In this document: positions 5,688 through 8,656 of the stretch, one piece after another
How positions within the stretch are numbered: position 1 is the stretch's first letter
Layout: each line of letters opens with the position of its first letter
Assembly: GCA_929200485.1 (NCBI GenBank)
Contig: CAKMZU010000148.1
Span: 1-8,656, forward strand
Reading direction: 5' to 3'
From: an uncultured Gammaproteobacteria bacterium
Lineage (GTDB): Bacteria > Pseudomonadota > Gammaproteobacteria > Pseudomonadales > DT-91
Length of the DNA stretch: 8,656 bases
Program-made: the position numbers and the translations under genes
Notes under the pieces: generated by a model
Told to the model about the DNA's origin: nothing
Database searches by the model: none
Seen by the model: only the letters and a program-made list of their open reading frames with translations

Positions 5688-6365
5688 ATGAAAATTTATT
5701 TGTTATCCTTGACACTCTTTTTTTTTTCTCATTTTTCTTTTTCAGGTGTTGGTATGTCGATTCATTCTAAGGCAAAGGTTGTTCAATATAATGTAGAGGA
5801 TGATGAATCCAATGTAAAAAATGGTAGAAAAGGCTTTGTTCGAAATATTTTTCATAAAAATACACGTACAAACAGAAAACAGGTCTATAAAAAAATGCCA
5901 ACAGCAGATAAGGATGATCAGGAAGGAGTGGACCTTTATTATTTTGACTCAGAAGGAGTACCAAGGCTTAAGCCTTGCGTTGGTAAATCATTAGAGCTCT
6001 TTCAAAAAGCGGCTTGTCAGAGAATAGAAGTGAATAATGAAAAAAAGCCATTTAATGAAGACGGGTTGGTCTATACACCAGAACAAATCAATGACATTCA
6101 CTTAAGTGATGTTTTTAACTCGCACCGGGAAGATTTTACTAAATACGCGAATCAGAGAACCTATGCTTTTCCTGATGTATGTCAGGAATTAAGGGTTGCT
6201 GCAATTGAAAAGGGCGAATCTCGTCTGACAAAGATAGATGAAATCACCGTTATAGATCTTGCAAACCTGGCTTATGTTAGTTTATTTGCAAAGAAAGAAG
6301 AAAATAAGACATCAGCTTTAGATAGATTCAACAAATTAAAAGATCAGTACCAGAATAGAACGTAG
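5688..6365 (+). CDS. Unrecognised exported protein, possibly Fur-controlled
   Basis: A 225-residue protein that I do not recognise. Residues 1-19 are a Sec signal peptide (MKIYLLSLTLFFFSHFSFS) with likely cleavage before Gly20; no lipobox cysteine. The mature N-terminus (residues 27-79) is highly charged and Lys/Arg/Asn-rich and probably disordered. Cysteines occur at 97, 110 and 165. The C-terminal 30 residues are again charged and helical in character. No catalytic motif is evident. The ATG at 5688 is supported by the signal peptide, but the only ribosome-like sequence, TAGGAG at 5656-5661, is 26 bases away, so initiation looks weak or structured. It is divergent from alkB and downstream of the putative Fur-box promoter. 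It converges on the SDR gene ending at 6387, with 21 bp between them. Confidence 0.7.
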   Translation: MKIYLLSLTLFFFSHFSFSGVGMSIHSKAKVVQYNVEDDESNVKNGRKGFVRNIFHKNTRTNRKQVYKKMPTADKDDQEGVDLYYFDSEGVPRLKPCVGKSLELFQKAACQRIEVNNEKKPFNEDGLVYTPEQINDIHLSDVFNSHREDFTKYANQRTYAFPDVCQELRVAAIEKGESRLTKIDEITVIDLANLAYVSLFAKKEENKTSALDRFNKLKDQYQNRT

Positions 6366-6386
6366 TCTATTAATGATCAGCTTGGA

Positions 6387-7355
6387 TTAGCTATTATTAA
6401 TCACCCCGTTAATTTTTATATTTTGAAAATAAACGTTCAATAAAGGGTTAATAATCCACCTGATAGGAAGCAGTAACCATCGAATGACTCTAAGTTTATG
6501 GTGCATTTCATTTTTATAGTCATCAAAACTATGGTGTTGAAACTTAAGAATGGATTGACTTTCTGTCGTTTCCATCCAGTGGGTATAGAATGACGTTTCT
6601 CCCATCATGTCTTTTGTTAGTTTCAGGCCTGCTGCCTCGAACGCTGTGGATAAAAATCGATGTTGCGTTATCTGACAAGATAGGCCACCGCCGATGAGAT
6701 GAACTTTTCCGAGTGCTAAAGGCGTCGTAGCAGCATGGATTAAAGCGAGGGAAACATCCTTTGGGTGGATATATTCCAACGGGTTTTCTGGATGAACATT
6801 TAATAACTGCTTAAAGGTTTGCCAATCTGTTTTAAGGGTTCGAGCATCCACAGAGACGCCAATTCGGAGAATGGCATAAGGAATATGACTGTCTGTTAGT
6901 CTGGATTCGATAGCCAATTTTTGTGTTGTGTAAATATCCGTACCTTGTGTTGGATCATGGGATCGTTTTATTTGCTTGCCGCTATGGCCGAAGACAGTCA
7001 CTGACGAAGGGTAGATAAATACTGGAGGCGACTCTATTAGCTTAAAGGTATTGATGATTGAAGCGGTAAGATCAATATTCACACTTTTTGCTAAAGCAGG
7101 GTTGGATTCAGTAACAGGAGGTAGAATAGCGGCTAAATGAATGATTGCGTGAAGGTTTAGAAGATTGTTTTGTAACCATTCCGACGTTTTATAGTCGGTC
7201 AATACGATTTTACATTGGTTTTTATATTTACTTGCCAATCGTTTATTTTGCTTCGATGGAATATCAACAGCAACGACAGAAAAGCCTTTGTCGATTGCCC
7301 GCTCTAAACAAACCAGCCCCAGATTGCCAAATGCTCCGGTGATTAACAGCTTCAT
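6387..7355 (-). CDS. NAD-dependent epimerase/dehydratase-type extended SDR
   Basis: A 322-residue extended SDR. The cofactor loop TGAFGNLG is at residues 6-13 and the acidic D31 at the end of the second strand suggests NAD rather than NADP. HLAAILPP (73-80) is the usual strand-4 motif. The catalytic set is S117/S118 in YPSSVTVFG with Y142 and K146 in YTTQK. LRIGVSVD and YIHPKDVSLALIHA (195-208) follow the family layout. The last 40 residues (from about 288) are a basic, hydrophobic tail (LRVIRWLLLPIRWIINPLLNVYF) that might associate with membrane. Start: the upstream reductase stop TGA (7357-7355) overlaps two candidate ATGs, at 7358 (ATGA overlap) and 7355 (TGATG). Either implies translational coupling; I list the second because it begins MKLLITGAFG. 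A frame extension to 7385 has no support. Substrate unknown, likely linked to that of the flavin reductase. Confidence 0.88.
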   Translation of the reverse strand: MKLLITGAFGNLGLVCLERAIDKGFSVVAVDIPSKQNKRLASKYKNQCKIVLTDYKTSEWLQNNLLNLHAIIHLAAILPPVTESNPALAKSVNIDLTASIINTFKLIESPPVFIYPSSVTVFGHSGKQIKRSHDPTQGTDIYTTQKLAIESRLTDSHIPYAILRIGVSVDARTLKTDWQTFKQLLNVHPENPLEYIHPKDVSLALIHAATTPLALGKVHLIGGGLSCQITQHRFLSTAFEAAGLKLTKDMMGETSFYTHWMETTESQSILKFQHHSFDDYKNEMHHKLRVIRWLLLPIRWIINPLLNVYFQNIKINGVINNS

Positions 7356-8554
7356 CATATATTTTTCTTGGAATAGTAAGGGCAATGAATGCCTTCGTCA
7401 TGGGCAATAGTGCCTAAGCATTGATTGCAATGCGTGCAGGCATTAATGGGCTGATGATTTTGTATCTTGCTCAGTAACAAGGGATCAGCCAATAAACTTC
7501 TGCCGAGCTGGATAAAGTCAAAACCGCTATCCATTAACGTAGTAAAATCATCGGGTGTGCTGGCACCCCCGACATAGATTAGCTTGGCATTGATGTTTTC
7601 TTTTATGATGGTTGCATACTTCTTTAGGTAAAGCGGAGAGTATGGGTAGTTTTTAAATAGTGCTTTACCACTCAAGCGAAGGATCAAGCGCATCAACGCA
7701 CTTTTCTCATAAGTTAACAGGTGCGGAAGCATATTTTCTCCCCGAAACATCAGCATAGGGTTCATCGTGCTGCTGCCTGTACTGGGAATAATGCCATCAA
7801 TACCATGCTTGTCTAACGCTTTGCAAAACGTCAGCGTTTCTTCGAATTGTAATCCGCCTCTGGCCCCTTCGGTAATACTGACCTTGGCAAGTAGGGGGAA
7901 CTCATTGCCGACACCTTCTCGAACGGCATCAAGTACCTGAAGCGGTAGACGCATTCGATGGGTTAATGATCCGCCGTAGTTGTCGTTACGCTTATTGGTT
8001 TTAGGGCTGAGAAACTGACAGAGACCATAACCGTGGCCAAAATGAATTTCCAGACAATCAAAACCCACACTTTTCATAAAGATGGCCGCTTCTTTATAAG
8101 TGTGGATTAAGTGATGAATGTCTTTTTCATTCATGGCATCGCAAAAAAACATGCCCTTAGGAATGCCTAGTGCATTGATGCCGAAACTCGGTCCTTTAGG
8201 GCGCCTGATGCTAAGCTCGCTGTTTTGGCTAAATCCACCGCCATGCCCCATTTGGCCTGAGACTTTAGTGCCTGCTGCATGAAGATCATCGATTAACAAG
8301 GTTAATTCTTCTCGGATATGCTCACCCATGTAAAGCATTCGGTCATGGAGGCGGCCATTATTTTCAACGGCACAATAGCCAATGGTGGTCATGCCAATGC
8401 CGCCTTCTGCAATCTGTTGGTGAAATTGATGCAACTGTTGAGATGGCCTGCCGTCAGGCGTCATATTCTCGAAGGTTCCCGCTTTAATAAAACGGTTGTT
8501 AAGCTGGAGTTGATTGAGTGAGCAAGGCTGGAAGAGAGAATTCATGGCAAGCAT
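7355..8554 (-). CDS. NADH:flavin oxidoreductase, old yellow enzyme family, with C-terminal Cys4 motif
   Basis: A 399-residue FMN TIM-barrel reductase counted from ATG 8554. Family signatures are NRFIKAGTFENM (20-31), SGQMGHGGG (99-107), and IHFGHGYGLCQFLSPKTNKRNDNYGGS (170-196), which carries substrate-contacting H171 and H174 and the invariant YGGS. The FMN-phosphate elements are VGG (328-330) and LGRSLLADP (350-358). The C-terminus has C373, C376, C379 and C391 (CTHCNQC, 11 residues, C), like the Fe-S motif of the 2,4-dienoyl-CoA reductase/trimethylamine dehydrogenase branch, but the protein stops there with no FAD/NAD domains. It probably reduces an activated C=C bond in the cytoplasm. The frame also offers TTG 8569 and ATG 8545; none has a clear ribosome site, so the start is uncertain by up to 8 residues. 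First gene of a coupled pair with the SDR. Confidence 0.9.
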   Translation of the reverse strand: MLAMNSLFQPCSLNQLQLNNRFIKAGTFENMTPDGRPSQQLHQFHQQIAEGGIGMTTIGYCAVENNGRLHDRMLYMGEHIREELTLLIDDLHAAGTKVSGQMGHGGGFSQNSELSIRRPKGPSFGINALGIPKGMFFCDAMNEKDIHHLIHTYKEAAIFMKSVGFDCLEIHFGHGYGLCQFLSPKTNKRNDNYGGSLTHRMRLPLQVLDAVREGVGNEFPLLAKVSITEGARGGLQFEETLTFCKALDKHGIDGIIPSTGSSTMNPMLMFRGENMLPHLLTYEKSALMRLILRLSGKALFKNYPYSPLYLKKYATIIKENINAKLIYVGGASTPDDFTTLMDSGFDFIQLGRSLLADPLLLSKIQNHQPINACTHCNQCLGTIAHDEGIHCPYYSKKNI

Positions 8555-8643
8555 TGAGTGTTTTTTCAAAGCTTACCATAAACGGTTCGTGACAAACTGA
8601 GAGCAGGTTTACGGTTAATACGATTGCCTAGGAGACCGTCCGA

Positions 8644-8656
8644 GAACAGACTGTTC
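8644..8656. promoter_or_regulatory. 13-bp palindrome upstream of the OYE-SDR pair, possible operator
   Basis: GAACAG-A-CTGTTC is a perfect inverted repeat with a one-base centre, 90-102 bp upstream of the reductase start and ending at the last base of the window. OYE-family genes are often controlled by TetR- or MarR-type repressors using such sites. The dyad may extend past the window edge. Confidence 0.3.

Noticed and set aside
6372..6404. Imperfect inverted repeat between the convergent stops at 6365 and 6387 as a terminator
   Set aside because: The stem has mismatches and a bulge, extends into the minus-strand gene, and no T tract is present on either strand.
8555..8569. TTG start at 8569 for the flavin reductase
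   Set aside because: Not excluded, but no convincing ribosome site precedes it and the family homology begins after the ATGs at 8554 and 8545.
1..8656. Toxin-antitoxin, CRISPR, phage-defence or transposon module
   Set aside because: No repeat-spacer array, transposase, terminal inverted repeats, small paired toxin-antitoxin genes, nuclease, helicase or other defence signature is present on either strand.

Overview
The window reads as chromosomal DNA of an AT-rich, Gram-negative bacterium, most likely a gammaproteobacterium. The grounds are family-level: a TIGR01777/YfcH-type epimerase, an AlkB dioxygenase, a SpoIIAA-like STAS protein, an old-yellow-enzyme-type reductase, several Sec-type signal peptides and a near-consensus Fur box. 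No rRNA, tRNA, transposase, integrase, phage gene or CRISPR array is visible. The genus cannot be fixed from this sequence.

Layout. 3-212 (+) is the 3' end of a TIGR01777-family epimerase cut by the window edge. It converges on 237-683 (-), a small exported protein of unknown function. A 318-bp AT-rich divergent spacer (684-1001), with a 9-bp direct repeat at exactly 20-bp spacing, precedes 1002-2057 (+), an NADP-type dihydroflavonol-4-reductase-like extended SDR. Two unrecognised envelope or exported proteins follow on the same strand. The one at 2120-3034 is membrane-anchored with a Cys-x-Cys-x-Cys-x-Cys tail. The one at 3101-4165 has a signal peptide and a glycine-rich amphipathic helix. 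A hairpin at 4194-4231 separates them from the convergent minus-strand pair: a SpoIIAA-like protein (4250-4627) and, upstream of it, an ALKBH2/3-like AlkB dioxygenase (4706-5464). The alkB gene is divergent from another unrecognised exported protein (5688-6365, +), and the shared 223-bp spacer carries the putative Fur box overlapping a promoter. The window ends with a translationally coupled minus-strand pair: an OYE-family flavin oxidoreductase with a four-cysteine C-terminus (7355-8554) and an extended SDR (6387-7355).

How the genes may work together. The recognisable genes are redox or repair enzymes: three extended-SDR proteins, one flavin reductase and one Fe(II)/2-oxoglutarate dealkylation enzyme. 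The OYE-SDR pair looks like a genuine two-gene unit acting on a small unsaturated or carbonyl substrate. AlkB and the SpoIIAA-like gene may share a transcript. Interleaved with them are four unrecognised genes that look AT-richer by eye, all with N-terminal export or anchor signals, which give the window an accessory-island character. I see no convincing complete new system. The points most worth following are the Fur box beside alkB, the amphipathic heptad helix and the poly-Cys tail in the adjacent envelope proteins, and the conserved-looking OYE-SDR coupling.
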